A stretch of DNA of 64,000 bases from Sphingopyxis sp. H053 (GCF_001468225.1 NZ_LNRU01000017.1:1-64000), one strand, 5' to 3'; counted from the first letter of the stretch, positions 8,647 to 17,495 are shown. Made by a program: numbers and translations. The notes: generated from the sequence alone by a model not told the origin.

Positions 8647-8876
8647 GCGGCGGGCAGCGACGCCACCACTTCGCCGATCAGGTAGAAGGCGTCCGGAAGT
8701 GCGAAGAAGGCGTCGACGCGCGCGTTCTCGTCATCGGGTGCCTCTGTGCTTCCGAGCAAGGCTGACCAGCGATCGTCCACGAACCCCAGCAGCGCCGCCC
8801 ATGCGGAGCCGTGGTCCGGGTGGACCGACAGTTCGTCTTTGTCGCCGAAGGTGATCATCAAGAGGTGTAGCGACAT
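8643..8876 (-). CDS. Small hypothetical protein, paralogue of the gene at 9467
   Basis: A 77-residue protein starting MSLHLLMITFGDKDE; AGGAG lies seven bases upstream of the ATG at 8876, which favours this start over a longer frame. The pattern AWAALLGFVDDRWSALLG ... RVDAFFALPDAFYLIGEVVASL matches AWRQLMEFVDRRWERRFG ... RADQFFRNNSDDLYAI in the gene at 9467-9718, so the two are diverged duplicates. It converges on the parB-like gene with a four-base overlap. Function unknown. Confidence 0.65.
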   Translation of the reverse strand: MSLHLLMITFGDKDELSVHPDHGSAWAALLGFVDDRWSALLGSTEAPDDENARVDAFFALPDAFYLIGEVVASLPAA

Positions 8877-8997
8877 CGCAAGCTCCTGCGAGCTGCGCCG
8901 GGACCGGAGCCTCGGCGGGTGAGGGCAGGGGCCGCGGGACGCAACTCCCGCTTGCCCGATCCTCTCGATCCCTCTCACCTCTTTTATGATTCTGCGC

Positions 8998-9402
8998 TCA
9001 GCGCAGAAGAACCGATGCTACTTGCGAATAGTTGCGCGGATGTATCCGGTCCCGCGTCTCAAAACGGTTCAAGTCGACCGTCTCGTCCCCGAAGCGAGCG
9101 GCAACCGAGCTGACAGTATAAGCCTGGGGTCTTGCATAAGGCAGCAGCCAAATGACTCGGCGAAAGCAGAGGCTGGTGCGGATCTTCGTGAGTTTGGTCG
9201 CGAGGGCGGCGCCGGCCGGGTCGTTTGATCCCATGGCGAAAACACAGGCGCCATAGTCTTTGCCCGTTTTCCTCCAGGTGAGGATCTGCGCCGCTGTAGC
9301 ACGCTCGACGGCCTGCACGTCGCATTGCTGGGCATAGCGCCGGTTGATCGCCTGACCGGCACCGACGCCGGTGCTGTCGCCCAAGATAAGGCACTCGAAC
9401 AT
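8998..9402 (-). CDS. Small SGNH/GDSL-like hydrolase
   Basis: A 134-residue protein with SGNH-hydrolase blocks in the right order: LILGDSTGVGAGQA (block I, Ser in GDS), then FAMGSNDPAG (block III GxND), and RIHPRNYSQVA near the end (block V with the catalytic His). Members act on esters or carbohydrates; the substrate here cannot be told. At 134 residues it is short for the family and has no signal peptide, so it would be cytoplasmic. It lies between the two small paralogues on the same strand. Confidence 0.65.
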   Translation of the reverse strand: MFECLILGDSTGVGAGQAINRRYAQQCDVQAVERATAAQILTWRKTGKDYGACVFAMGSNDPAGAALATKLTKIRTSLCFRRVIWLLPYARPQAYTVSSVAARFGDETVDLNRFETRDRIHPRNYSQVASVLLR

Positions 9403-9466
9403 AGGAGGCTCCCGCTCGCCTAGATTGTACGACGGGATGGTGCGTCAGGCCAAGCGAAGAACGGCG

Positions 9467-9718
9467 TCAGCTGAGCGCCTCCTGCAGCTCGGAAAGGTCG
9501 GCGTCGATGATGGCGTAGAGATCGTCGCTGTTGTTGCGGAAGAACTGGTCCGCGCGCGCCTCGGGCTCGATAGGGGAGGGGGCTCGGCCGAACCGGCGTT
9601 CCCAGCGTCGGTCTACGAACTCCATCAGCTGCCGCCACGCCTGCGCTTCGGTCGCGTGGAGCGTGACCTTCCGAACGCCCTCGAAGATGATGACGAGGAC
9701 GACGACGCCGGGGTTCAT
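9467..9718 (-). CDS. Small hypothetical protein, paralogue of the gene at 8643
   Basis: About 83 residues from the ATG at 9718 (MNPGVVVLVIIFEG); a TTG two codons earlier is also possible. It shares the AWxxLxxFVDxRW and RxDxFF patterns with the product of 8643-8876. No known domain is recognised. Together with the SGNH-like gene between them, these form a three-gene leftward cluster. Confidence 0.6.
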   Translation of the reverse strand: MNPGVVVLVIIFEGVRKVTLHATEAQAWRQLMEFVDRRWERRFGRAPSPIEPEARADQFFRNNSDDLYAIIDADLSELQEALS

Positions 9719-9952
9719 CAACAAACCGCCTCGGCAGCTCGGCGTGCGGACGTGGGTCGGCGATCCGATCGGCAGGACGTGCGAAGCCGTTTATCGACCA
9801 TTAGCTTGCGGTATGCGAGGAACTTGCGTCACTTTCGTTGCGGTGGGGGGTTAAGCATATCCTCACCATGCTGTTGTAAACAGATAGGGTCCGTTCGGAA
9901 CCGGCCAAGGGTCGGAGACATTAATCACCCGAGGCGGGCTACGAGGCTGATC

Positions 9953-10222
9953 ATGGCGCACCTGACCCAAGTCGAGTTGATCAACTGGATAGCACTCTAC
10001 ACCGCCACGGGGCTGTGCTGCGCGATCGCGATGGTCCTCTCCGTCTCGGTCGCCGGAATCCGTCTGTATCGCGAGCGGTCCTGGGAGGAGATGCGGTCCG
10101 TGCGTGGCGCCGTGCTGTTCCTGCCGAAGACCTGGTGGCGCTGGCAGAAGCTCTACCTTCTGTCGACCCCTGTGACGCTCGGGATCGTGGTCTCGTTCGG
10201 CATGAGCCTGAGCTGGAACTGA
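9953..10222 (+). CDS. Small inner-membrane protein with two predicted transmembrane helices
   Basis: An 89-residue protein starting MAHLTQVELINW. Two hydrophobic segments are visible, WIALYTATGLCCAIAMVLSV and LLSTPVTLGIVVSFGMSL, joined by a basic loop (RLYRERSWEEMRSVR), which suggests a hairpin with both ends on the same side. It ends three bases before the convergent gene at 10226. No family recognised. Confidence 0.55.
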   Translation: MAHLTQVELINWIALYTATGLCCAIAMVLSVSVAGIRLYRERSWEEMRSVRGAVLFLPKTWWRWQKLYLLSTPVTLGIVVSFGMSLSWN

Positions 10223-10225
10223 GCC

Positions 10226-11278
10226 TCAGAGATCGAGAGCACTCGCGATCAGATCGCCCACGCGGTCCTTCTCGACATCCGTGGGCTCGATCGTCAGGAG
10301 TGGTCCAAGGAGCCGCATACGCGGATGCGTCGTCGCCTTGGACGTCAGGTAGTCGTCGTCGCTGAAGCCCATCGCTTCGACCACGAGCTGTTTGATCTCG
10401 CCAGTCAGGCGCGAGCGTGCCTCGAGGAGGAAGTCGGGTCGGCATGAGCCCTGGGTCGTGAGGCGGTCAAAGACGGGCTTCTCGATCGCGAGATCCACTC
10501 CCCCGGCGTCCAGTAGCCGGCGGGCCTTGAACAGCTCGCGAAGGACCGACCGTTCGAACTCGGAGTCGACCGGGATGAAGCGCTGACCGGAGAAGATTGG
10601 TTGAGCGTAGGCGCGAAGCGGTGCGTAGCCGTGCGCCTCGGGATACTCGCCCGCGACGATCATCACCAAGAACGGCCCCTTGATGAGGTTGCCGCGCACG
10701 GAGGGCGACTGCACGCGGTTGGCGACGTGGATCGCCTCGGCCCCGGGGACGTCGACGACGTGGCCCCGGACGTGTGGCGAGAACAGCGCCATGAAGCCCT
10801 GTGGCGCGTGTCCGCTCGGCCACGATTTCGCGAGCTGGCGCAGCATGGCGTAGGCTCTACGGCTGTGAAGCGCATTTGCGTGGGTCCAGAACGCTCGGCC
10901 GAGCTCGATGCCCGGCGCGATCTCGATCTTGGTCGAGGCTCTGCCGAGCGCCTCGAACTCCAGCTTGATCGAGGCGGTTTCGTATTCGTGCGCGACGGGG
11001 GCCACCTTGTTGGTGCCGGCAGCGTCGATCAGGCGCCACAGGAGCCGCGCTAGGCGCGGAACGGAGGCATGGCGGGTGCGATCGTCGCTGGCATCTTCCT
11101 CGGGCCTCTGCGCCAGTTTCTCCGGGGCTGGGCGCAGCACCTCGAAATAGCCGGTGGGTGGATCAGCAGGCGTCTCGCGAGAGCGGATCTCGGTGATGCG
11201 GTGCGTGACCTGGTCGCGGAAGAAGGGGCAGTCCTCGCGGTGCTCCGGCCGCTTGGTGCTCGTCAATCTCCGCAGATA
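10226..11278 (-). pseudogene. 5'-truncated paralogue of the gene at 24144, cut by Tn3-family transposon 2
   Basis: About 350 codons remain. The sequence YLRRLTSTKRPEHREDCPF begins exactly at the transposon edge and aligns with YYLRRLTSRPGHDAKCPF in the intact 428-residue gene at 24144-25430, so roughly the first 90 residues have been lost. Shared blocks include APEKLAQRPE, EIAPGI and LRAYAQPIFSGQRFIPVD. A TTG at 11266 could allow restart. The C-terminal CRPDFLLEARSRLTGE resembles the nuclease-like region of the paralogue but lacks its ECK triplet. Function unknown and probably impaired. Confidence 0.7.
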
Positions 11279-11316
11279 GGGGTCGGTACACAGAACGGAC
11301 CCAGATATACGCTAAG
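11279..11316 (+). repeat. Left inverted repeat of Tn3-family transposon 2
   Basis: Starts GGGGTCGGTACACAGAACGG and ends ATATACGCTAAG, the GGGG start and CTAAG end typical of Tn3 relatives. It overlaps the tnpA stop codon. Confidence 0.92.
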
Positions 11317-14290
11317 GTTTTGCCGTGCCTTCGACGGCGCGCATCTGGCGAAGCGGTCTGAGCGCGGTGGATGGCGCATCGGGATCGGTCCAGAGGTAAT
11401 CGCCGGTGAGATTGATATGCTGCCAACCGAGCGGTGATAGGTGTTGCAGCAGGTCCGGCGGGACCGGCCGGCCGAGGTTGGCGAGATGCATCCGGGCGGC
11501 TTGCAGGTAGGTCGTGTTCCACAGGACGATGGCACCGGCGACGAGGTTCAGCGCGCTCGCCCGATGGCTTTGGGCTTGCAGCGCATGATCGCGGATACGG
11601 CCGATGCGATGGAAGAAGATGGCGCGTTTCAGGGCATTTTCCGCTTCTCCCTTGTTGAGTTCGCGGGTGGCGCGGCGACGCTGTTCGGGCTGCTCGATCC
11701 AGTCGAGCGTGAACAGGGTACGCTCGACGCGACCGATCTCGCGCAACGCCAGTGCCAGGCCGTTGGCGCGTGGATAGGAGCCGAGCCGTTCCAGCATGAT
11801 CGAGGCGCTGACGACGCCTGTGCGGATCGAGGTTCCCAGTCGCAGCACGTCGTCCCAGTGTGCCTCGATCAGACCTTCGTCGATGCGGCCCGCGACCAGC
11901 GGCGCAATATCGGGGCCGGGTTCGATGCCGTTAAACAGGTGCAAACGGCGTGCGGCGATATTCGGGATACGCGGCGCGAACCGGAACCCAAGCAGATGAC
12001 ATAGCGCGAACACATGGTCGGAGACGCCCCCGCCATCGACGTGATGCTCTTCGATGTGCAGATCGGCGCCGTGGTGGAGCAGCCCGTCGAGCACCTGTGC
12101 CGCCTCGCTCGCCGAAGCGGAGATAACTGTGGAATGGAACGGCGCGTAGCGATCCGAGACGTGGCTGTAAAAGGAGACAGCCGGCTCTGTCCCCTTGTGC
12201 GGATTGACTGCGCCGGTTGCCTGGGCGCGGCGGTCGAGCGGAAAGTTCTGACCGTCTGAGCTGGACGAGGTGCCGGACCCGAACAGCGCGGCCAGCGGCG
12301 CGGTGTGTTGGGCGTCGACAAGCCGGGCGAGCGCGCGACCGTAGGTTTCCTCGCGCAGATGCCACGAGGCGAGCCAACCGAGTTGGCGCTGGGTCACGAG
12401 ATTGCAGGCTTCCGCCATGCGCGTATGGCCCAGATTGGTGGCATCGGCGAGCACCGCCGTGAGGATCGCACGTGGTTCATCCGCGGCACGGCCACTTTGC
12501 AGATGCGTGAAGCACTGGCTGAACCCGGTCCATCGATCGACTTCGGCAAGAAGGTCGGTGATGCGGATCGCGGGCAGATGCGCATAGAGCGGCGCAAGGG
12601 CGGTATCGGATTCCTCGGGAGTAATCGCCTTCAAGGGCGAAATCCGCAGCCTGCCCAAGCTGAGCTGCACGTCTTCCAGCGCGTCCGTCTCCGCCTTTCG
12701 CTCGACCTCGGCCAATCGACGGGCGAGGCGGGCGCGTCGTTCGGCCAGCCAGATATCGGCCGTATCCGGTGCCGGTATCGGCAAGGGGCCGGCCGCGCGC
12801 ATGTTGGCGAATACGGGGGCAGGAATGAGTTGCTGCTCGACAGCACGATAGCGTCGGCTTCCCTCGACCCACATGTCGCCGGCGCGAAGCCGGTCGCGAA
12901 GCTCGACCAGCACGCACAATTCATAGATCCTGCGATCGGGAATGCCGGTGCCGATCGCCCGACGCCAAGCTTGCCGGATGAAGCCGACTGGCGTGCCTGC
13001 AGGCAATTTGCGCAGATGACCAAAATGAAGGTCGCGCATGATCGCGACCGCTCGCGCGAGCGCATGGCAGGCTGGCACCGCCCCGAATGTGAACGAGGCG
13101 ATGAACGAGGGACCGACCTGTCGGAGGACGGGGTAATTGGTCGCGGCGACCGCGACGGGATCGACCGAATCGGGGCGGATCAGCTTGCGGGCTTCATCGA
13201 CCTCGCGGCCGAGATCATTCCATCCGATCGCTGCCTCGACCGCAGCGCCGATATCGCCACCTGATATCTTGGCGGCGAGCAAGGCAGCGCCGAGTTGGGC
13301 AAGCAGCCGGATTTTGCCGTTGATGGTGCGCCGGTTGCGCTTGAGTGTCGTGTCCGCGCTGTTCTGTTCGCGCCGGAACATCTGCCCAAGCAGGCGATCG
13401 AACATCAGCACCGCATCGTCGGTGAGGGTAACGATGGTTTCGAGGATGGTCGCCACCAATGTGGCGCGACGCCGCGTCGCTTGCAGCGTCCGAACATGTT
13501 GCGCGGTCAGCCGCACGCCTTCCTGGCACAGGCGTCGGAGGCGCTCGGGATGGACGCCTACGGCGATATCCGGATCGATCCCGATGGCCCGAAGCAGTGT
13601 CAGTCGCTCGATGATGGCGGCGAATGTCTTTCGGCCGGGCTTGCCGGGTGACTGCCGCACCCAGGCCAGATCGCTCAAGTTCGTGCCTGTGTGGGGCAGG
13701 AGAAGCGCATCGAGCAGCCGGCGCTGTCGAGCATCGAGTCCTCGGGTCAGATGCTCGGCGACATGGCGTTCGGCATCGAGCAACGCCTGTGCGACCATCC
13801 GCTCGACCGAACTGATGCCCGGCACAATGATGCGCCGTCGCCGGCACTCATCCAGCATCACGCGCGCCAGCCTAGCCCCGCTGGTCGTCGTCAGCGCGAT
13901 CGGCAGGAGCCATTCCTGCAACGTCGTTCGCAGCGGCCGACTGAGCGGCATGAAGCCGAATGCATCGCGCAGTGCATCGAGCTGTTCGTACCGGGTCGGG
14001 CCGCGCGTCGCGTAGTCGGCCAGCACCTCGGGTCCGACCTGCAATTGCTCTGCGACGAACGCGAGCGGCGTATCAGGGATCAGTTCACCGGGTCGCAGGA
14101 AACGGCCAGGATAGCGCAGCGCGCAAAGCTGGATCGCGAAACCCAGCCGGTTATGCGGTCGCCTCCGGCGGACGATGATGGCCAAGTCGTCCCGGCTCAA
14201 TGTCCAGTGCTGGACGAGCAGGGTTTCGTCGTCGGGAAGCGCGAGCAACGCCGCGCGTTGCTCGTCCGACAGGACGGCGCGACGCGGCAT
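11312..14290 (-). CDS. tnpA: Tn3-family transposase TnpA (transposon 2)
   Basis: A 992-residue DDE transposase starting MPRRAVLSDEQRAALLALPD. An in-frame extension upstream of 14290 overlaps tnpR and is not counted. Conserved blocks include VSDRYAPFHSTVISA, EEHHVDGGGVSDHVFALCHLLG and LALALREIGRVERTLFTLDW, with the terminal SPLGWQHINLTGDYLW. The frame is open throughout and ends inside the inverted repeat. Only four bases separate it from the tnpR stop, so the two are co-transcribed leftward, unlike transposon 1 where they diverge. Confidence 0.95.
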   Translation of the reverse strand: MPRRAVLSDEQRAALLALPDDETLLVQHWTLSRDDLAIIVRRRRPHNRLGFAIQLCALRYPGRFLRPGELIPDTPLAFVAEQLQVGPEVLADYATRGPTRYEQLDALRDAFGFMPLSRPLRTTLQEWLLPIALTTTSGARLARVMLDECRRRRIIVPGISSVERMVAQALLDAERHVAEHLTRGLDARQRRLLDALLLPHTGTNLSDLAWVRQSPGKPGRKTFAAIIERLTLLRAIGIDPDIAVGVHPERLRRLCQEGVRLTAQHVRTLQATRRRATLVATILETIVTLTDDAVLMFDRLLGQMFRREQNSADTTLKRNRRTINGKIRLLAQLGAALLAAKISGGDIGAAVEAAIGWNDLGREVDEARKLIRPDSVDPVAVAATNYPVLRQVGPSFIASFTFGAVPACHALARAVAIMRDLHFGHLRKLPAGTPVGFIRQAWRRAIGTGIPDRRIYELCVLVELRDRLRAGDMWVEGSRRYRAVEQQLIPAPVFANMRAAGPLPIPAPDTADIWLAERRARLARRLAEVERKAETDALEDVQLSLGRLRISPLKAITPEESDTALAPLYAHLPAIRITDLLAEVDRWTGFSQCFTHLQSGRAADEPRAILTAVLADATNLGHTRMAEACNLVTQRQLGWLASWHLREETYGRALARLVDAQHTAPLAALFGSGTSSSSDGQNFPLDRRAQATGAVNPHKGTEPAVSFYSHVSDRYAPFHSTVISASASEAAQVLDGLLHHGADLHIEEHHVDGGGVSDHVFALCHLLGFRFAPRIPNIAARRLHLFNGIEPGPDIAPLVAGRIDEGLIEAHWDDVLRLGTSIRTGVVSASIMLERLGSYPRANGLALALREIGRVERTLFTLDWIEQPEQRRRATRELNKGEAENALKRAIFFHRIGRIRDHALQAQSHRASALNLVAGAIVLWNTTYLQAARMHLANLGRPVPPDLLQHLSPLGWQHINLTGDYLWTDPDAPSTALRPLRQMRAVEGTAKP

Positions 14291-14294
14291 CGGC

Positions 14295-14879
14295 TTAGAC
14301 CTTGGCCGGTGCGGTCCAGCCGATCCGGGCAAGCGTGCCGAGAAGGGTCGAACGCGGCACCTTGAAGGTCCGGCAGACGGACGCCTTGCTGGCCCCGCCA
14401 TCCAGCGCGGCGGTGATCCGCTCGAGCGTTTCGGCGTCGATCATCGGCGGGCGGCCACCTTGGCGTCCCCGGCGTTTGGCAGCAGCCAGTCCCGCCATCA
14501 CCCGTTCGCGCGTGAGCGCACGCTCATATTGTGCCAATGCACCGAACAGCGAGAACAGCAATTCGCCGTGCGGCGTGGTCGTATCCATCTGCTCGGTCAG
14601 CGACCGGAACGCGATGCCGCGCGCCTTCAGATCGGTGACGATCGTCAGCAGGTGCGGCAGCGAGCGTCCGAGCCGGTCGAGCTTCCACACGATCAGTGTG
14701 TCGCCCGCGTTCAGATAGTCGAGGCAGGCTTTCAGGCCTGGTCGGTCGTCGCGCGCGCCGGATGCCTTGTCGGTATGGAGATGCCGATGATCGACCCCGG
14801 TTGCGACGAGCGCGTCCCGCTGGAGATCGACCGTTTGGCGGTCATCGGTCGTTGACACCCGCATATATCCGACCAGCAT
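14295..14879 (-). CDS. tnpR: Serine resolvase/invertase of Tn3-family transposon 2
   Basis: A 194-residue small serine recombinase from the ATG at 14879 (a TTG three codons upstream is also possible). The catalytic serine is Ser9 in VGYMRVSTTDDRQTVDLQ. LIVWKLDRLGRSLPHLL and GALAQYERALTRERV are the standard catalytic and dimer-helix motifs. The C-terminal ASKASVCRTFKVPRSTLLGTLAR is the DNA-binding helix-turn-helix. Its start lies inside the repeat-rich region that is probably its own binding site, so it is likely to be autoregulated. Confidence 0.92.
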   Translation of the reverse strand: MLVGYMRVSTTDDRQTVDLQRDALVATGVDHRHLHTDKASGARDDRPGLKACLDYLNAGDTLIVWKLDRLGRSLPHLLTIVTDLKARGIAFRSLTEQMDTTTPHGELLFSLFGALAQYERALTRERVMAGLAAAKRRGRQGGRPPMIDAETLERITAALDGGASKASVCRTFKVPRSTLLGTLARIGWTAPAKV

Positions 14880-14882
14880 GTA

Positions 14883-14939
14883 CGACAAACCCTCGAAAGC
14901 ATGTTTTCGAACACCCTATCAAAGCGACAGGGTTTGTCG
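14883..14939. promoter_or_regulatory. Res-like inverted repeats beside tnpR of transposon 2
   Basis: CGACAAACCCT at 14883 has its perfect inverse AGGGTTTGTCG at 14929, and a second dyad, TCGAAA-gcatgt-TTTCGA, lies between them at 14893-14910. Nested dyads immediately upstream of a resolvase gene fit resolvase-binding subsites that also control the promoter. Confidence 0.65.
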
Positions 14940-15012
14940 ATCGTTATGGGCTGAGGCGGGTATGGTTCGGCAAAAGCGCAGGTCCGGAGCGTCGCCTATC
15001 ACCTGTTTGCCG

Positions 15013-15489
15013 TCACGCGTCTGCTGTCCGTATGGACGCAAGTAGAAGGCACGCTGATGCCGCAAGAAGCACCAGGTCCTTCAACAGGAACTGTCCGGTT
15101 CCGGCCGAAATCGCCGGGAACCCGCCAGCGGTCGGCTCGGCGACGCCAGGCGTGCTCAGGAAAAACGTCAGTGTCACGGCATAAGTCAGGCATGACATCG
15201 CCGCGCCGAGAGCGGAGGCCGTCTTGTTGAAAGCACCGATAATCAGCGCAGCGGCCGTCGCGAGCTCGACGGTGCCTATAAAATAGCTTCCACCCTGCAC
15301 CCCAAAAACGGCCGGAATCCAGCTCATGATCGGACTGTTCTTCATCAATGGCGCGATGCCCATCGCTTCATAGCTCGTGAATTTCATGCAACCGAACCAG
15401 AGAAAGATGACCACCAGCGCCCAGCGCAGCAACGCGAGAGACCCGCGAGAGCCGGTCGTCTTTTCAGCTATGTGTAATGTCGAAAACAT
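15013..15489 (-). CDS. YkgB/RclC-like (DUF417-type) inner-membrane protein
   Basis: A 158-residue protein with four hydrophobic segments: LRWALVVIFLWFGCMKF, the GSYFIGTVELATAAALIIGAF region, LGAAMSCLTYAVTLTFFLST and LLKDLVLLAASACLLLASI. The motif FLWFGCMKFTSYEAMGIAPL and the following NSPIMSW match the YkgB/DUF417 family, whose E. coli member RclC belongs to the reactive-chlorine resistance operon. It is divergent from a MarR regulator with a palindrome between them, so it is probably the regulated cargo gene of transposon 2. A DoxX-type protein is the alternative call. Confidence 0.75.
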   Translation of the reverse strand: MFSTLHIAEKTTGSRGSLALLRWALVVIFLWFGCMKFTSYEAMGIAPLMKNSPIMSWIPAVFGVQGGSYFIGTVELATAAALIIGAFNKTASALGAAMSCLTYAVTLTFFLSTPGVAEPTAGGFPAISAGTGQFLLKDLVLLAASACLLLASIRTADA

Positions 15490-15546
15490 GGTGCCTCGCT
15501 TTCATCATGGCGCATGACCTGCCTTCATGCTTAGACAGGCGTGATA

Positions 15547-15561
15547 TATGCGCTGCGCATA
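15547..15561. promoter_or_regulatory. Perfect palindrome in the MarR/YkgB-like divergent promoter
   Basis: TATGCGC-T-GCGCATA is a perfect dyad in the 104-base gap between the leftward membrane-protein gene and the rightward MarR gene. Size and place fit a MarR operator controlling both. Two TATA-rich stretches beside it could serve as -10 elements. Confidence 0.6.
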
Positions 15562-15593
15562 CACTATACGCCGTCAATGAATGAGGCAACCCT

Positions 15594-16136
15594 TTGAACG
15601 TACTCTCGGACCGGCTCGTCAATCTGTTCGGCGCCCTCGCAGTGGGCATCACCGATCGAATTAAGAAGGCGGCATTCGACCCGACGATACCCGGCGGTGG
15701 CGAAACCACCGCGGCGATCGTCGTCATCGGTCACGCGACCGGTCTTTCGATCGACGAATTAGGACGGGTGCTAGGCTTGTCCCACGCGGGGACGGTGCGG
15801 CTTGTCGATCGATTGGTTGCAGCCGGGTTCGCCGTTCGATCCAAAGCGCTACGGGACCGTCGTGCAGTAGCGCTGATGCTCACTGAGGCAGGCGAGACTC
15901 GCCTATCTGCGATCCTGCAACGAAGAAACGAGACTTTATCCGAAATCCTTAGCCATGTCTCGAATGCTGACCGCCTCGTGCTGGAACGTATTGCCGAGAC
16001 AATACTTGCGCAGATGTCTGACGACGCTGTCTCGGCGCTGACGATATGCCGGCTCTGCGACGAGAGGCGATGCTACAACTGTCCGATGGATGCCTTTGGA
16101 ATGCTGGAGTCGTCGACGCATAGAGTCGACCCATAA
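15594..16136 (+). CDS. MarR-family transcriptional regulator
   Basis: A 180-residue winged-helix regulator. GLSIDELGRVLGLSHAGTVRLVDRLVAAGFAVR is the recognition helix-turn-helix, and RSKALRDRRAVALMLTEAGETR is the wing with the DxR motif typical of MarR proteins. The C terminus has four cysteines (CRLCDERRCYNC), which could serve as a thiol or metal sensor; this fits the oxidant-related neighbour but is inference. The start is TTG at 15594, as no in-frame ATG or GTG lies close upstream. It probably represses itself and the YkgB-like gene. Confidence 0.85.
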   Translation: MNVLSDRLVNLFGALAVGITDRIKKAAFDPTIPGGGETTAAIVVIGHATGLSIDELGRVLGLSHAGTVRLVDRLVAAGFAVRSKALRDRRAVALMLTEAGETRLSAILQRRNETLSEILSHVSNADRLVLERIAETILAQMSDDAVSALTICRLCDERRCYNCPMDAFGMLESSTHRVDP

Positions 16137-16151
16137 GTGCGCGCAGAGACG

Positions 16152-16189
16152 CTTAGCGTATATCTGTGCCCGTTCTATGTCCTGACCCC
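16152..16189 (-). repeat. Right inverted repeat of Tn3-family transposon 2
   Basis: Reads CTTAGCGTATATCTGTGCCC and ends with CCTGACCCC on the plus strand, the reverse complement of the left repeat with a handful of differences (for example TGGGTCCG versus TGTGCCCG). Confidence 0.9.
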
Positions 16190-16810
16190 TCAAAGGGATC
16201 CCATGGCCTACCCGTGGCCACAACAGCTCTTCCCGTGCTCGTGCATCGCGATGGATCGATCTGTCAGGGTAGTGACTTGATTCTGGATTGGACTGGAATG
16301 CCTGGCGGTGTTCCTGAAATTGAGCGGAGACTCGAAGAAAAAACGGCGCCACTCATCCGTCAGTGCCTGTACGCTGGACTGCTGTCCGATTCAAAATCGG
16401 GCATCCGTGATGTCCTTTTCCGAGTGTCGAGCCGACCGCAATCTGTAATCGGTCGATTAACGTGGCCCATACTTAGGCCCATGATGGTGTCTGGGATGAA
16501 TGCCCGGTTAGATGTCCTTCCGGACCTTATCGCTCAAGTGGACCATGAGCTTGACTGGTTCGATCAGGTGATATTCGAGCGTGGGGACTACCTTTCCGGA
16601 GATGAATTCGGTCGAGCTGATCTCACCGCAGCTAGTTTGCTGGCACCAATCGCAAGCCTCCAAACCGAACCGGTTCGGGGCATATCTGAGGGGATTCGAT
16701 GGCCAGTATCGCTATCGTCAGCCCTCAAGCGCTGGTCGAACCGCTCAGCAGTGAAATGGGTCCAGCAGGTTTATGCCACCGATCGCGCGTCGGTCTGGAA
16801 GCGATGGTAG
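16190..16810 (+). pseudogene. Glutathione S-transferase family protein, N-terminus cut by transposon 2
   Basis: The open frame emerges from the right inverted repeat. LPVLVHRDGSICQGSDLILDWTG is the end of a GST thioredoxin-like N-domain (the cis-proline and the glutathione gamma-glutamyl contact region). The helical C-domain follows, with HELDWFDQVIFERGDYLSGDEFGRADLTAASLL. The first 45 or so residues, including the catalytic position, are missing. About 206 codons remain and end in a normal stop. It is probably non-functional unless a product starts inside the transposon end. Confidence 0.75.
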
Positions 16811-17158
16811 CGAGGCCCAAGCGGTCGCCCGATTACGTAGATCTTGCCGACTTGAGCGACTCCAAAGCCGCCATTCGATTTTCCACCCAATCCCGGTCAT
16901 CCGGTGCGCTCGAACTGTATCTCTCAACCGGACGTAAGAGCGGACTGGAACGGACCTAGAGCAAGGCAAGGCGCGGGCGAACTCCACTCCCTCACGCCAG
17001 CGATCGTCACCCGAATAGGCCGAGACCCGGCAGGGACTAGGTGACGCCGGTCGCAGACCCAGCACACAGGCCACGCTTGTGTGCTGGCGGCAGCCCGGCG
17101 GAATAGAGCGCGATGCCGGCCATAAGCCGGCAGGCGCCAACCTCCCCTTCGGCATCCC
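16811..17158. other. Stretch without a convincing gene
   Basis: Several overlapping open frames exist on both strands, but none has family-like sequence or a ribosome binding site. No repeats or promoter-like structures were noticed. Confidence 0.4.
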
Positions 17159-17416
17159 TTGACGATGAAGTTCTTTATATGTTCTCGGTGGCGTATGGGA
17201 ACCAAACGCCTCGATTCTGTCGCCGATCTCGTTCGTCATGGCCTCAATGCGCAGATCGAGTGCGGCCGCTGCAGGCGTGTAGTCATCGTGCCGGCGGCCC
17301 GGCTTCGCGATCACTGCTTCAGCAGGTCGATCCCTCTTAAACTGGACATGGTAGCCCAGCACTTGCGCTGCAGCTGTGGTCACCGCGGTGCCAGGATTGA
17401 TCCTACCGGCAATTAG
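17159..17416 (+). CDS. Small zinc-ribbon-like protein
   Basis: Up to 85 residues from a TTG at 17159; ATGs at 17165 and 17195 are alternatives. Two cysteine pairs, CGRCRRV and LRCSCGHRGARI, about 40 residues apart, suggest a zinc ribbon. Between them lies VIVPAARLRDHCFSRSIPL. The sequence looks like the short zinc-ribbon proteins of sphingomonads, but I cannot name a family. A longer antisense frame here is judged to be chance. Confidence 0.6.
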   Translation: MTMKFFICSRWRMGTKRLDSVADLVRHGLNAQIECGRCRRVVIVPAARLRDHCFSRSIPLKLDMVAQHLRCSCGHRGARIDPTGN

Positions 17417-17464
17417 CCGACCTGCGCTCCATAATCTGGCTCGCGCAACCAATTACGAGTGGAA

Positions 17465-17486
17465 GGGCGGCACCGAAGCGCCGCCC
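17465..17486 (-). terminator. Possible terminator after ssb
   Basis: A strong GC hairpin (GGGCGGC paired with GCCGCCC around an eight-base loop) sits ten bases past the end of the leftward ssb gene. Only a short TTCC follows on that strand, so intrinsic termination may be weak. Confidence 0.5.
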
Positions 17487-17495
17487 TCCTGACGA

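Larger units (their letters stand above)
11279..16189. mobile_element. Tn3-family transposon 2 with YkgB-like and MarR cargo
   Basis: Bounded by 38-bp inverted repeats of classic Tn3 type (GGGG ... ACGCTAAG). Gene order is tnpA and tnpR leftward, a res-like region, then a YkgB/RclC-like membrane protein and a divergent MarR regulator as cargo beside the right repeat. The five flanking bases, AGATA and TCAAA, differ, so no target duplication is present. Both flanking genes are truncated at the repeats (10226-11278 and 16190-16810). As with transposon 1, the junctions suggest a rearrangement after insertion. Confidence 0.9.

Noticed and set aside
16745..17452. 235-codon minus-strand frame after the GST fragment
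   Set aside because: Arginine/serine-rich and opposite the more protein-like zinc-ribbon gene; no start signal.
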